This document shows, in pieces, positions 1 to 11,540 of a stretch of 64,000 nt of DNA. The number at the start of each line of letters is the position of its first letter. The first letter of the stretch is position 1. The notes beneath the pieces were generated by a model. It saw nothing but the letters and a program-made list of their open reading frames with translations. It was not told where the DNA came from and did not search any database. Position numbers and translations under genes: made by a program. This DNA is from Odobenus rosmarus divergens (taxonomy: Eukaryota; Chordata; Mammalia; Carnivora; Odobenidae). The stretch covers positions 2,992,184 through 3,056,183 of the forward strand of contig NW_004450459.1 of NCBI RefSeq assembly GCF_000321225.1. Direction: 5' to 3'.

Positions 1-127
1 CACATTCTGCGTGGAGCACTGGGTGTTATGCACAAACAATGAATCATGGAACACTACATCAAAAACTAATGATGTAATGTATGGTGATTAAAATAACAAT
101 AAAAAATTAAAAAAAATTTTTTAAAAA
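1..127 (+). mobile_element. Young carnivoran L1, 3' end fragment
   Basis: This is the terminal 3' UTR of a carnivoran L1. It carries the block reading GAGCACTGGGTGTTATGC, then the ATCATGGAACACTACATC stretch and a TAATGATGTAATGTATGG stretch, and ends in an A/T-rich tail near 100-127. The 5' part lies outside the window or was never copied. The same 3' end recurs at 21178, 26893 and 49665 on this strand and at 52605 on the other. Confidence 0.85.
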
Positions 128-1255
128 GTGGTTGACATCACTATTGCTCACTTGTCAGCTTCCCAATCTTTTTCAGCATCTTTGCAGGTAAGTACACTAT
201 GGAAATTGGCCCATGAACTATCGCTTTGTGGCTGTGGATGTGAGAAGCTCCTGTATCAGTCAGGCTTCAATCAGGGAAGCAGAATACTCTGAATACTGTG
301 GAATAGGGATTTATGATAGGAATAAGACCTTGCAAAAATTTAGGGGAAGCTGGAGAAGAGGCACTAACCCCACCCCTCTGATGCACTGGTGTGGATCAAC
401 AAGTGAGCTTGCCAGGGGATTTGTGAAGCTATTTAGATTCAGCCAGGACATTCCTCTATATAAGTGAGACATTACTTTTTAAAATTTGATTTTGTATTAA
501 TGATTTAATTACACATGTGCAGCTGCTAGAGTAAGACGATAAAGGAGAACTGGTAGAAAAATATGTAGAAGGTTGCTATTTCTATGCTTGATGATGAGTA
601 GGGGTTCCTGTCCATTAGCAGGGTTAGCAGTTTGGAGGTGAAACTGAATGTAGAGTGGAGAAGAGTGAGAACAAGCTGAACATAGGAGTATGTTTGTGTC
701 TCTCTCAACATCAAGAATATTGAAGACAAGCTGAAATCTTTGGGGAGATCTTTGTGTTTCTCACTGCCTTCAGCTTGGATGACCTTCAGAAAGTATTGGT
801 GGCTGCTTCACTTCTGATTTCCACATCACACTGATTTCTTCTTTGGATCGCCTCTAAATGAGAACCATTTAGGGGAAGAGGATTCTGGAAAACAAAGCTC
901 CAGATTAGCCAATTTGATAAAGTAGAAAACAACTGCAGACCAGCTCTTGTCAGTGTAGCATCTGTTCATATTGCTTTGAACCACATTTATGTCTCATAGC
1001 TAAATAATGATTTCACTTACCATGATGCATCTACATGAAACTGAAAACATGCTAACATTGTATCCTCCCCAAAAGACAACACAAAATTCTACAGTCATTT
1101 CATCTGTCTTTGGGTGTTGTACATCCCTTTTCTAGCTGAGTCACACTCTGTTTTTGAAATTTCCTAATTTAAATATTGACATATTAGCTAATCATTGTAA
1201 CACATATTATGTTAGATAGTAGGAGAACAGGAGAGAGGAAACATAAAGAAAAAGA
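128..1255. other. Unassigned AT-rich sequence
   Basis: No gene or confidently named repeat is recognised here. An 84-codon open frame at 213-467 has no recognised domain and no exon signals I would trust. The stretch 858-925 resembles 8119-8185, so at least part of this interval belongs to an old interspersed repeat. Confidence 0.5.
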
Positions 1256-1260
1256 TTAAT

Positions 1261-1320
1261 ATCCATCCATCCATCCACCTGTTAGATATATGGATATATA
1301 CACACACATATATGCACATA
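1261..1320. repeat. Short (ATCC)n and (CA/TA)-rich simple repeat
   Basis: About four ATCC units at 1261-1277 are followed by a TATA/CACA-rich run to about 1320. It is short and imperfect. Confidence 0.6.
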
Positions 1321-1689
1321 AATATATCAAAGAAAGGAGGAAATACACATAACTACTATAGTCTTCATTTATATGAATAGTCATGTGGTTATAGCTGGTA
1401 TTTAGAACTTGCTTTTTCTCATACTCATTCCATATTCCTTTTGCCCTCAGCAAGCAAATTAGCTGATCATGGTTTCTTGACTGGTGGGGTGTCCCAAATC
1501 TGAATTCCTGTGGGGTCTGTGCCATTAGTATTTTATTAGTATGTTATTTTTAGTTCTTATAGTGTTCCATGAATTTTTTATTGTAAGAATATGTGAGTCC
1601 TGAGAGGTGTCCTAAAGGATTTCCTGTGTAATAAATACCTGCCTCCCTACCTTGTTGTGTAGAAGCAACACAATTGTATTAATATACTG

Positions 1690-2222
1690 ATTGCTGCATA
1701 CCAACTTACCATAAATTAGAAATTTAAAACAATACACATTCATTTTCTCCCATTTTCTGTGGGTTAGGACTTTACGTACCAGTTCACCGGGTGGTCTGCC
1801 CATAGTCTCACCAGGCTGAAACCAAGTTGTCGCTGAGACTGTGATCTCATCTGAATTCGGGGTTCTCTTCTAAGTTCATTCAGACTATTGGCTGAATTCA
1901 GTTCCTGTGGTTTTAGGACCAGAGTCCCATTTATTGACTGATGGGGAGAGAGGATCACTTTCATTTCCTAGAAACTGCTCTTAGGTCCTAGACATGAGGC
2001 TGTCTTATCTAACAACATGACAGCTATTTCTTCAGCTCTAGCAGGAGAATCTTACTTCAGTCTGCTGCAGCTGAGTTTTATATAATGTAACCTAATCAAG
2101 GGAGTGCCTATCTAATCATATTTGTAGGTTTTGCCTACATTCAAGGGGAGGGAGTTACAGTAGCATGTGCACTAGTGAGTGGGAATTTTAGCAGCTATCT
2201 TAGAGTTCTGCTAACCACAGAA
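1690..2222 (-). mobile_element. Probable ERVL-MaLR LTR (MLT1-like)
   Basis: The plus strand reads like the reverse complement of an old MaLR LTR. It opens with a CTGCATACCAACTTACCATA block and an AAATTTAAAACAATACAC block, the usual antisense end where the LTR polyadenylation region lies. It continues through GTCTCACCAGGCTGAAACCA and TCTCATCTGAATTCGGGGTT, and closes with GCTATCTTAGAGTTCTGCTA. These match my recollection of MLT1-class LTRs at considerable divergence. The subfamily cannot be assigned by eye. Confidence 0.5.
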
Positions 2223-3670
2223 TTTTCTCTTGGTAGTCAGAATAAACCATTATACCCATTAGAGTTACTTCCTTCTTTGACTGCTGATTCACTCTCATGA
2301 GGAGTGGCAGTTTCACCTTCAGTTTTTTTGAACTGCTGCTGCATCCACAATTAGAAGCATTCCTTTGTTTGGAATGAAGATCTCTAAACTAGTAGTTCTC
2401 AGATTTGTGGGGGAAGGAAGCAAAAATTTTGCTAGCGGATCACTAGGAGTAATAGGGAGAGGAGCTATTCCATCTTCCATTCTTTGTGTCTGCAACCAAT
2501 GAAATGTAGCTATGGGGGGAAAAAAAACCAGTATCACATATTGGTCATTGATTCAGAGCATATACTGCATGCTGACGGACATTACTCCAACCCTACAAAG
2601 TGTGACCATCCAATTGACACTGTGTCAGAGTCTTACCACTGATTTCAGGAAACAAGGTAAGAATTCAGTGAGCAAAAACCCATTGCTGTTTTTTAGCTAG
2701 TGTAAAATATGTTTCTTGGATGGAAGCAATGCTGTGTGGAATACCAGGCTGATATAGAAGTCATTCAATAAATTCACAGATGGTGGTTTTGGCTGAAACT
2801 TTGTGGTCGGGATGGCAAATGTGTATCCAGAATAATTGTCTTCTCAAGTGAGAAAAGATTCCTGCCTCTTTCATGAAGGAAATGGTTCAAAATAATCAAC
2901 CTACCATGAGGTGGCTTGTTCTCCTGGGGAATAGTATACCATGTTGAAACTCAGTGTTAATCTCTGCTATTTTCAGGTTCAGTACTCAGCAGTGGCTTTT
3001 GATAGAGTGGCCTTTGTAAGTGGAAGTTCATGTTGCTAAGCTCATGAATAAACTTTCATCTTTACCACTGTGACCGCTTTATTCATGAACCAGTGGAGAA
3101 AAGTCAGGAATGGCTAAGGAAGGAGGATGACTCACATCTATAGAATGAGTACTCTTGTACACCTGATTATTAAAATCTCTTCTGCTCGTGTCCTTCTTTA
3201 GTGGGCATTGACATGATACACAAGTATCTTCATACTTTGTGCTCATTTTCAGAGGTCCATCTACATGCTTCTTCCCCAGAACTTCTTTTCACCAAATCTA
3301 ATCATGTTTCTTCCAAGCCCCTGACTAGCAAACAATCAGTCTTTGTTTAAGAATCAGCATAGATCCATACCTATAGATATCTCTCATTCTAGGCAAAAGA
3401 GAAAAAGAAAAAAACAGGTTCCTTGCTCAGAATTGTACCTGCTAGGGCTTTTCCTTCATGACTGCCCTCAGAGCCACTCCCATAGCTTGGTGGTAAATCA
3501 ACAATCAGTTCTTGATGGTCTGTTTAGTTTTCATGATAATCTGGTGGCCTATTGTTAAGCATATATTCTCTATTACGACCCAATAAAACTCAGAAGCTAT
3601 TTCTCAAAAAGAGAGTAGATATCTGCAAAAGATGACACATCTTAGCTCCAAAATCTTAAAAGTTGTGTAC
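2223..3670 (-). other. Unassigned; possibly MaLR internal remnant
   Basis: The stretch directly abuts the LTR-like block on the side where a minus-strand MaLR would carry its internal sequence. It contains no open frame longer than about 72 codons. I cannot identify gag or pol blocks, so assignment rests on position only. The alternative is single-copy DNA. Confidence 0.25.
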
Positions 3671-3686
3671 TGTTTTTTTTTTTTTT
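3671..3686. repeat. Poly-T run
   Basis: About 16 T residues lie just before the L1 5' UTR-like sequence. It could be the reversed tail of a lost minus-strand retroposon, but no body of such an element is recognisable to its right. Confidence 0.6.
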
Positions 3687-3689
3687 AAC

Positions 3690-6435
3690 CTTTATTGGCT
3701 TTACAGTGGCTTCATTCAGCATTCCTACTGCCACAGACACTTCAAGAACCATTGGATCTGGTGTATTATATGGCCTAACTAGAAGAATAACTTACATGGA
3801 ATCTTGGAATTTTTGTGGGGGGGTACATCCGTTTTCTTGTTTGAACCCTACTCAAAGCTGGCAGTCTTTTGGATTGCTCAGTAATTGTGTCATTCACCCC
3901 ACCACAACCAGGCTGGTCAATTTCCCCATCCCCCTATGCTGCAGTTGTCCACCCCAGCTGGCCCGACCAAGTACGCTGGCCACACATGCTACAGGTACAG
4001 GCTACTCTGCCACAACTTAGCCCACACAGTGGATGTCCTTTGAGTGCCTGGCTCTAGTGCCAGTGAGGATTGTATTCTGGGCCCCACAGATCTGAAACAA
4101 TCTGAGAGACAGTCCTTGGCAGGATACCTGCCTGGGACACTCCACAAACTATAAACTGAAACATACCTCTAGTCTTCATGTAAAAACAAAGGCCTGTTTT
4201 CTTGTTCTAGAGTTTCAGCCTGTGGAGCAGGCTTCAAGTTTGCCACACATATAGAGGCTACAAAACCCCCCAGGGCGTATGGGCAGAGAGATACCATATT
4301 AGTGCCCTCTCTTAGCCTCCCACACCTCACTGATACCTCCTCGAAAGGAATTTATACACACATTTTAAGCCACAATTTTGACAACTAACCCAGTGGACAG
4401 ACTAGATCTCCTGGAATTCAGCAGGGTTTACAATTGTGGACCTACAAGACTGTATATACTGCATACCTTAAAAGTTGTTGGCCTGAAGATCTGGCTTACA
4501 GTTAGCCTGAAACTCGGTGCTATCTGGAATCCCTCCCTTTGGAACACTACAAATCTTGGCAAGTCCTGAACAACTGGGACCTGTCAAGAACAAAATCAGG
4601 CTGCTCAGACAATCATAAGGGTCTGAGAAACAACCAAAAGCTAGGGTAAGGTTGAAAGATAAGGTTCATTTTTTACACAAGGACACTCCTTCAAGACTGG
4701 GAGAGATAACTGTTTCACCTAATACATGGAAACAAACACAGAGAATTAAGGAAAATGAGGAGACAGAGAAATATGTTCCAGATGAAAGAACAAGACAAAA
4801 CCTCAATAAAAGACCTTAATGAATGAAGATAAGTAATTTACCTAAAAAAGAATTCAAAGTGATGGTCATAAAGATGCACATTGACCTCAGGAGAAGAATG
4901 GATGAACACAGTGAGAACTTCAACAAAGAGATAAAAAATATAAGAAAGTACCAAACAGAAGTCACAAACTGAACCCTGCAGGGGTTCAACAGCAGACTAG
5001 ATGAAGTAGAAGATGAATCAGTGACCTGGAAGACAGGGCAGTGGAGTGCACTCAAACAGAGCAACAAAAAGAAGAAAAGAATTTTAAAAGTGAAAATAGC
5101 TTGAGGGACATGTGGGACATCAAGCAGAATAACATTCACATTATATGGGTCCCAGAAGGAGAAGAGAAAGAAGGGGTAGAAAAATTATTTGAAGAAATAA
5201 TAACTAAAGACTTTCCTAACCTGGGGAAGGAAACAGACATCCAGGTTCCTAAAGCCCAGAGAGTTCCAAATAAGATGAACCCAAAGAGACCCACACCAAG
5301 ACACATTATAATTAAAATGTCATAAGTTAAAGACAATAAAAGAATCTTAAAAGCAGCAGGAGAAAAACAACTTGTTAAATACAAGGGAGTCCCCATAAGA
5401 GTATAAGACGATTTTTCAGCAGAAACTGCAGGACTGAAGGGAGTGGCATGATATATATAATGTACTGAAAGGAAAAATTTCCAACCAAGAGTACCCTACC
5501 TGGCAAGGTTATCATTCAGAATTCAAGGAGAGGTAAAGAATTTTCTAGACAAGCCAAAGTTAAAGGAATTTATTACCACTAAACTAGCCTTACAAGAAAT
5601 GTTAAAGAGACTGCTTTCAACTGAAAAAAAAAAATAAGGCACTAATAGTGACAAGAAAATACATGAAAGTAAAAATGTCACTGGTTAATGCAAAATATAA
5701 TGAAGGTAGGGGATTAACCACTTATGAAGCTAATATGAAGGTTAAAAGACAAAAGTAGTAAAGTTAACTATAGTTAGTTAAGGGGTTTAAAAAATAAAAG
5801 GATGTAAAATATGGTATAAAACCAGAACATATGTGGGAAGTAAAGATACAGACTTTTTAGAATGTGTTTAAACTTAAGATGCTATCAACTTAAAAGAGAT
5901 TGTTAGATATAGAGGATGTTATATGTGAGTCTCATGGTAACCACAAAGCAAAAATCTATAGTAGATACACAAAAGACAATGAAAAAGAAATCTAAACATA
6001 ACACTAAAGAAAATCACCAAAGCACAGGGAAAAGATCAAGAGAAAAAAAAACAGACAGGAACTACAAAAATAGTCAGAAAACAATAAACAAAAATGGAAC
6101 TAAGTACAAACTGATCAGTAATTACTTTGAACGTAAATGGACTAAATTTTCCAATCAAAAGACATAAGGTGACTGAATGGACTAAAAATCAAAACCCTAT
6201 GTGTATAGGACCTTGTGCTATGTGCTGCCTACAAGACACTTCACATCTAAGGACACATGCAGGCTTAAAGTGAAGGGATGGAAAAAGATGTTCCATGCAA
6301 ATGGAAATGAAAAGAAAGCTGGTATACCTATACCTATGTATAGAAACATACAATTTTGTAAGAATGAATCATGAAGAAACAGAATAGACTGATTATATGA
6401 GCAATCAAAAACTGCTCAGCAAACAAAAGTCCAGC
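3690..6435 (+). mobile_element. Old L1 (L1M/HAL1-like), 5' half with internal deletion
   Basis: The segment runs in L1 order on the plus strand. A 5' UTR-like region occupies about 3690-4750, ORF1 about 4780-5640, and an AT-rich inter-ORF region about 5640-6100. The start of ORF2 follows at about 6110-6345, recognisable from GTAAATGGACTAAATTTTCC and GGATGGAAAAAGATGTTCC. At about 6350-6365 the sequence jumps to a later ORF2 block (GAAGAAACAGAATAGACTG, then ATCAAAAACTGCTCAGC) normally found just before the reverse-transcriptase domain. The rest of the endonuclease region is missing. Frameshifts and stops show it is dead. The exact 5' boundary is uncertain. Confidence 0.8.
5041..5640 (+). pseudogene. 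L1 ORF1 remnant (RRM and C-terminal domain)
   Basis: An open stretch at 5041-5325 (94 codons) contains the L1 ORF1 RNA-recognition segment, including [17 protein letters not shown] and [16 protein letters not shown]. After a stop, recognisable C-terminal text continues in broken frame: FSAETAG near 5415 and KLKEFITTKLALQEMLKRLL near 5560-5620. ORF1p is the nucleic-acid-binding chaperone of L1 particles. Here stops separate the blocks, so no functional protein is expected. The N-terminal coiled coil is decayed upstream of 5041. Confidence 0.85.
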
Positions 6436-7574
6436 TGTGACTATTATTATGATTCAAGTCAGACACCTTTTCTCCATTCCTAGGTAATTTCTGCTTATAT
6501 AAATTAAGTAAAACTTCAGTAGTTTTTCCATTGTAGGTATACCATGCTAAATTGTTAAATGCCAGAGATCCCTATTGAAACCATTTTAATTATTGCTTTG
6601 GCTCTGCTGCCTGTTACAGTAGTCTTGCTCATCTTCTCTTTTCAAGCTAAGAGAGCTCCATTTGTCTCTTGCCGTATCAACAAATTCAGCCCAATCAAAC
6701 AAAATATTCCCTCTACCACAGCTCAACACTCTAATAAGCCATTGCCATCCATAGTTACTCAGGTTTCTGTTGACTTAAAAAAATGACAAAAATATTGCAA
6801 ATCTTTGTGTGGATATGCTACTTATTTTGAACCTGAGCACTTGCAGCTTGGCAGGAATTAAGTCTGATTGTAGGTCTAGGACCAAGGAGAGTTGGTCTTG
6901 ATTGAGTAGATCCCTGCACAATAACTACCTCAAGGAAGGCCATCTCCATCCTTGGACAAGGTGAGAAAGGCTGCTGTTACAAAGGAAGAGCAGCACAGTC
7001 TAGGGAGTCAAGGTCCTATACATCTTCAGAATCTACCCATTGTATTTTTTAGCATCTCATGCTTCCTCAATTAATGCCTTTACTATGAGTTTGGGAATTC
7101 ATTTGAGGTTGTAATTCAGACACCTAGGGGATTAGATTTGGGTTTTGTTTTCAGAAATTTTGATATACAATTAAAGAAATAAGGGTGCCTTTGGGGACAG
7201 AAACTGTTTGTTTGTTTTTACCTGTCTTTGAGACATAAATTTAATATCCTGAACCCCTCATTTTTTTCCTTCAAGTTTTCTAGTTCACTTAGAACAAACA
7301 ACCAATTCATTATACTTTTATTTGTATTAAAATTTTCTAAAAGAGCAAACACTTGATCACCCAAAACTTTTCCTTCTATCGGCCTTTTAGTACAGGTGTT
7401 AATTTAAGTGATATTTTTGCCACTGCATTTTGCAGAATACCAGAGTTTTCTTTATCACTGTCAATAGGTTCATTAATGCCTTAATTACTATTTAGTCAGA
7501 AAACTCACTCTTTGTTCCCATTCTTAAACTTCTGTTCCCCTGGAGCCACTCTTGGTCGCAATAATTTTGACAAT
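6436..7574. other. Unassigned AT-rich sequence with a small hydrophobic ORF
   Basis: No named repeat is recognised. A 75-codon frame at 6559-6786 begins with a hydrophobic run (ILIIALALLPVTVVLLIFSF) that would suit a membrane segment, followed by a polar tail. The codon just before its ATG is a stop, and the upstream splice-like AG at about 6535 lies before that stop. It is therefore not a clean internal exon, and I do not recognise the protein. I treat it as a chance frame. Confidence 0.4.
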
Positions 7575-8200
7575 TAGTGTCAGTCAAGAAAGTAGAACTG
7601 CTGTAAGTATTATGGAACAAGGGATTTATTATTGGATAAGAATTTATACAGTTGTAGCAGATGGAGAAATAAGAGTATAAAAGGTGATTTGGGGATCAAT
7701 GAAAAATAACAAAGCAGTAGTTTTGAAGCACTGGCAGATGGATAAATTAGTGCTTGTCAGGGAATACATAAGCCAGATAGGTGCACCTGCCAGTGTGGGA
7801 TGGTGAAAGAAAGACAGCTGCAGAAGTCTATGGAAGGTTGTTGTCTCTGTGACTGGTAGTGGGCTGGGTATTACTGTTGATTAGAAAGGCTGGTAGTCAG
7901 AACACAGAGCAAGGGTGAGTAAGAAGCTAAGATCTTATGCATCTCAGCATTTATTTCGTAGTGTGGGGAAAGCGAAGACAAGGTGGAATCTGCTGATAGC
8001 TCTGCATCTGTCTCTCACTATCTCCAGTCATTATGACTATTAGAGTATACCCACTACCATTTCACTTTTCCTTTCTAATCTTAGGGTATTCTTATATTGG
8101 CCACCTCTTTAACTGGGAAACTTAAAGGGGAAAAGGATTCTGAGAAACATAGTTTCAGATTGGACACCTAGATGAAAGATAAAACTGCCACACTCCTTGT
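7575..8200. mobile_element. Possible old LTR or other interspersed repeat
   Basis: The interval starts with GTCAGTCAAGAAAGTAGAAC and GGATTTATTATTGGATAAG, a style typical of antisense LTR ends. Its last part (8119-8185) resembles 858-925. Family and orientation cannot be fixed by eye. Confidence 0.3.
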
Positions 8201-10150
8201 GAAGCCTGCCAGCTTCTTATTTTTCCAGTGGTGAGCGTGTAGATCACATGTTGAAATAGTGGTGTCATAAGATCAAAGTTTCTTGGAATGCTGAGTGACT
8301 GCAAAAAAGACACTTGTCCTGGAGAATCACTGAAACTGCAAAAGACTTTGTGAGAGAAAGATAAATAAACTTCTGCTTTGTTAATCCACTTAGATCTGGG
8401 GGTTGTTAAAGCAGCCTAGCCTATTCTGGTTAATACACCCCTCCTCCTTCTTCTTTACAGGGAGAGAAATTAGGCAAGATAGTTTTTGTTTGGAGGGTGA
8501 TGGAAGGTGTATTTTGGCAATGGAGAGAGTTCATCCTTTTTGAAGAGGTTCCTGGGAGTTACTGGGAGAAAAACTCTTTTTGCAGCCAGTGTGGTTATTT
8601 GGGATGCAGTGTTTTGGGGGTGAGTAGTACCTTAGTGCTCCTTTTGCCATCAAACAAAAGGGGTCGCTTCTTTATTGTGATTTTGACTTTAGGGATGAAG
8701 GCGGTATGTTCTAGAACAACCATGCCCCAGACTAAGCTGAAAATCTCCAGTGTTGTTCAAGTGTTGGATGGATCCAGCTGACTGAACTCCACATTCCATT
8801 TCTTCACTGTTTCTTATTACTGCTGCTTCTTTACTTGCTCCATTGATTGCTTGTGTTTTTTTATTCTAAATTTCTACTTTCTGAATTCTTTACCATGCCA
8901 TACATCCTTGTCTTATATAGAGGACTCTCACATGTGATTGAAAAAAGTCATTATCTCCTTCTTGAATTCTACTCTCACATCTCTAAGTAATGTATAAATG
9001 TTTTTTGTCATTTTGAAATCCCACTATAACATCTAATTCAATATCTTTAAAGCTAAATTCATTCATTTTTAATAAATTTGTTTCTTCCTCATTTTGATTT
9101 TCCTGTTTGTTAATAGTTACTCTATTTATCTCGTTAACTAGGCTAGAAACTTTCTTGACCTCTCATAACCTATCAGTCATAGTCTATAAATTTTCCTCAT
9201 TTATCTTTAGCCCTTCAAATTACTTAAGTGATCAATAAGTGAGGACTAGGTTAGTGAAAATCCTATGGCCTTTGAACACGTTTGTACATTTTTATTGACT
9301 TACACATATAATTTAAACTTATATTCAAAGGTAAATCTCACTATTTTTGTGTTATAATAGTGTGTTTGGTTTTCTGCCCTCAAATACAGAATGTTTAATC
9401 TCTTCTCCAATAAACATATGTAAAAACAAACAAGACAGACTTTAAGAATATTTGTTAGAAAAAAGTGGTAACAAATGAGTGCACATCGATCTATGAGAAG
9501 ATAAAATTTAAAGTAAGTTTAAACAAATTTAGGAATCATTAATAACAAAAAGATCTTGATTTTTGTTGGACAAACTTGGACAACTTATTAAGTGTAGCAA
9601 TCAAGTCAAATGGAAATTTTTATGTTACTTGTTTATATCGGGGAAAATCATAAATTGATTTTGAAACAGTAGCCCTTAAGAATTTTTAAGACACAGTAAT
9701 ATTTAACAGCCAGAGAAAGTTATGGAATTACAGTTATAATAAAGTTGCAATATATTTTGAGATAATGGAAGATTCATTCACAATTCAATAAAGACTTACT
9801 AATGATAATACTAACAGTATTTCATTGAGTTCTACTCTTTTATGAATCCAGCCCTGGTTCAGAGAACTTCATTCTTAATGATACATAAAAGGCCCTCCAG
9901 GTAATCATTTAACATTTATGAATTTGACTTGAGAGGTGCCCTGTTGCAACTGCTTCTCTTCTGGTTCTTTAAAGGTTTGCTAGCTTATCAGTCCCACTAA
10001 TGCCTACTTCATTCAACTTGATGCAAAATTTGATTCCTGACATTTGGTGTTCTGTTTTCTTGTCTTTCTCAGAGTAGAATCTACAGAGATCAGATTTACA
10101 AAGGCACCATTGCCCAGAGTTTAACATCTTACTATCAATAGGTTTCTTGG
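8201..10150. other. Unassigned sequence
   Basis: AT-rich sequence without a recognised gene, RNA or confidently named repeat. The longest frame (94 codons, 8497-8781) has no recognised domain. Confidence 0.45.
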
Positions 10151-10154
10151 ATTC

Positions 10155-10680
10155 ATTCCATCACTATCATTTGCTAAGCAATCTCCATGTGCCTAATAAT
10201 GGGCTGGTGCTAGGAAGATTAAATCAAATGAGAGACCATATCTGTGTTCAAAGAGCATATACTGTGTGGAGCAGATACATTTTAAATCAAGTACTACAGT
10301 GTAATATGTTAAATATTATTTTAGAAGTAGGGGGCACAAAGCAGGGACAGTGCATGGCACATAGTAGATACTTAATAAATATTTAATACATTATTAACTA
10401 GATACTTAGATAAATATCAAGTAGATTAATGGATGGATAGGTGCATAAATTTGTGGATATAATTTATAATTTATGGATTGAGAGAAGGAACATGGCAGCC
10501 TTCAGAAAGGAGAGGATGCTTAAAATGAATTTCAAAGAATAAAAAAATGTCAGGAACAAAAGAGGGAAGTACACTCAAGGAGGTCAGAGTAGGTATGAAA
10601 TATAGAGAAAACATAAAAATGTTTCATGCATCAGGTGAATTATTTCAAATGGAGCAAAGAATTAATATTGGGTTGTGGTT
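10155..10680 (-). mobile_element. L2-like LINE fragment
   Basis: The plus strand reads as antisense L2: a decayed CCATGTGCCTAATAATGGGC block, a GTCTAGTGG-type block lost near 10265, then CCTTCAGAAAGGAGAGGATG. A short block (GCATGGCACATAGTAG) at 10352-10385 resembles the sense 3' end of MIR/L2, so the region may be a composite. Divergence is high. Confidence 0.4.
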
Positions 10681-10730
10681 GGAAGTTTGAGACCATTATT
10701 TCTAAATATGAACTTATAAATTTTTTCCTT

Positions 10731-10953
10731 AAAATTGTTCTTCCTGGGGTGCCTGGGTGGCTCAGTCGTTAAATGTCTGCCTACGGCTCAGGTCATGATC
10801 CCAGGGTCCTGGGATCGAGCCCTGCATTGGGCTCCCTGCTCCGCAGGAAGCCTGCTTCTCCCTCTCCCACTCTCCCTGCTTGTGTTCCCTCTCTCGCTGT
10901 GTCTCTCTCTGTCAAATAAATAAATAAAATCTTTTAAAAAAATTGTTCTTCCT
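10731..10953 (+). mobile_element. CAN-SINE with target duplication
   Basis: The body is 10746-10938. It starts GGGGTGCCTGGGTGGCTCAG and includes the tRNA-like A box (TGGCTCAGTCG) and B box (GGGATCGAGCCC) of the internal Pol III promoter. A CT-rich segment and an AATAAATAAAATC tail follow. The 15-bp target duplication AAAATTGTTCTTCCT is perfect at 10731-10745 and 10939-10953, so this is a relatively young insertion. Confidence 0.95.
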
Positions 10954-11254
10954 TGTGATTCTCTTTTGAAAAATAACACCATCAACAAAAAAACAAAAAA
11001 TATATATATTACCTCCCTACCAATCTCTTACCTCTAATTATTTACCTTTGCTGCAGATTTACTAACTAATTATCTCTGAGTCACTCTTTCCTCTCACTTT
11101 CTCCAACACATCCTTAGTCAGGGTCTCATATCCTCATTCCTTCTTTCCTTCTTTCACAGATATTTACTGGGTACCTATTATGTTCATCTACATTGCTATC
11201 AAAGTGGTATTTCAAATCTGTAAATTTGATGATGTCCCTACTCATCTATTTACA

Positions 11255-11540
11255 AGAGGCCATCAGGAACCAGATCATGAAGAGCTTCATAAACTAAGCG
11301 AAAGAGTTTTAGATTTTACTCTGAAAGCGAAAGGAATCCATTGAAAGATGTTAAGCCGAAGAGTGACATGTCTCTATTTGCATTTTAAAAAGATTACTCG
11401 TACCAAAGATTCCTCATACCCTGGAGAGCCTACTAATGGAATGTGTGGAGGGAGTGGAGCTGGTGAAAGATACTGTGAAGAACTAAAGAGAGATTTAGGA
11501 GAAATATTTGAGGAGAATGGAGTCACAGTAGCCAAAGGAA
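11255..11540 (-). mobile_element. L2 LINE fragment
   Basis: Antisense L2 is recognisable from AGATCATGAAGAGCTTCAT, then TTTTAGATTTTACTCTGA, GAGTGACATGTCTCTATTTG and TTTTAAAAAGATTACTCG. The 78-codon plus-strand frame at 11348-11584 overlaps this repeat and is not a gene. Confidence 0.6.

Noticed and set aside
213..467. 84-codon frame near the left edge
   Set aside because: No domain, no splice context and no sign of conservation available from one sequence.
2223..3670. Endogenous retroviral coding sequence beside the LTR-like block
   Set aside because: Position fits, but I could not see gag or pol blocks, so it is left as a low-confidence unassigned interval.
8497..8781. 94-codon frame with several Cys residues
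   Set aside because: The Cys pattern does not form a zinc finger or other known motif; no exon boundaries stand out.
10735..10988. Opposed frames across the SINE at 10746
   Set aside because: Both are translations of the CAN-SINE. The same Leu/Ser-rich peptide recurs at other SINE copies (20969, 56278, 15995).
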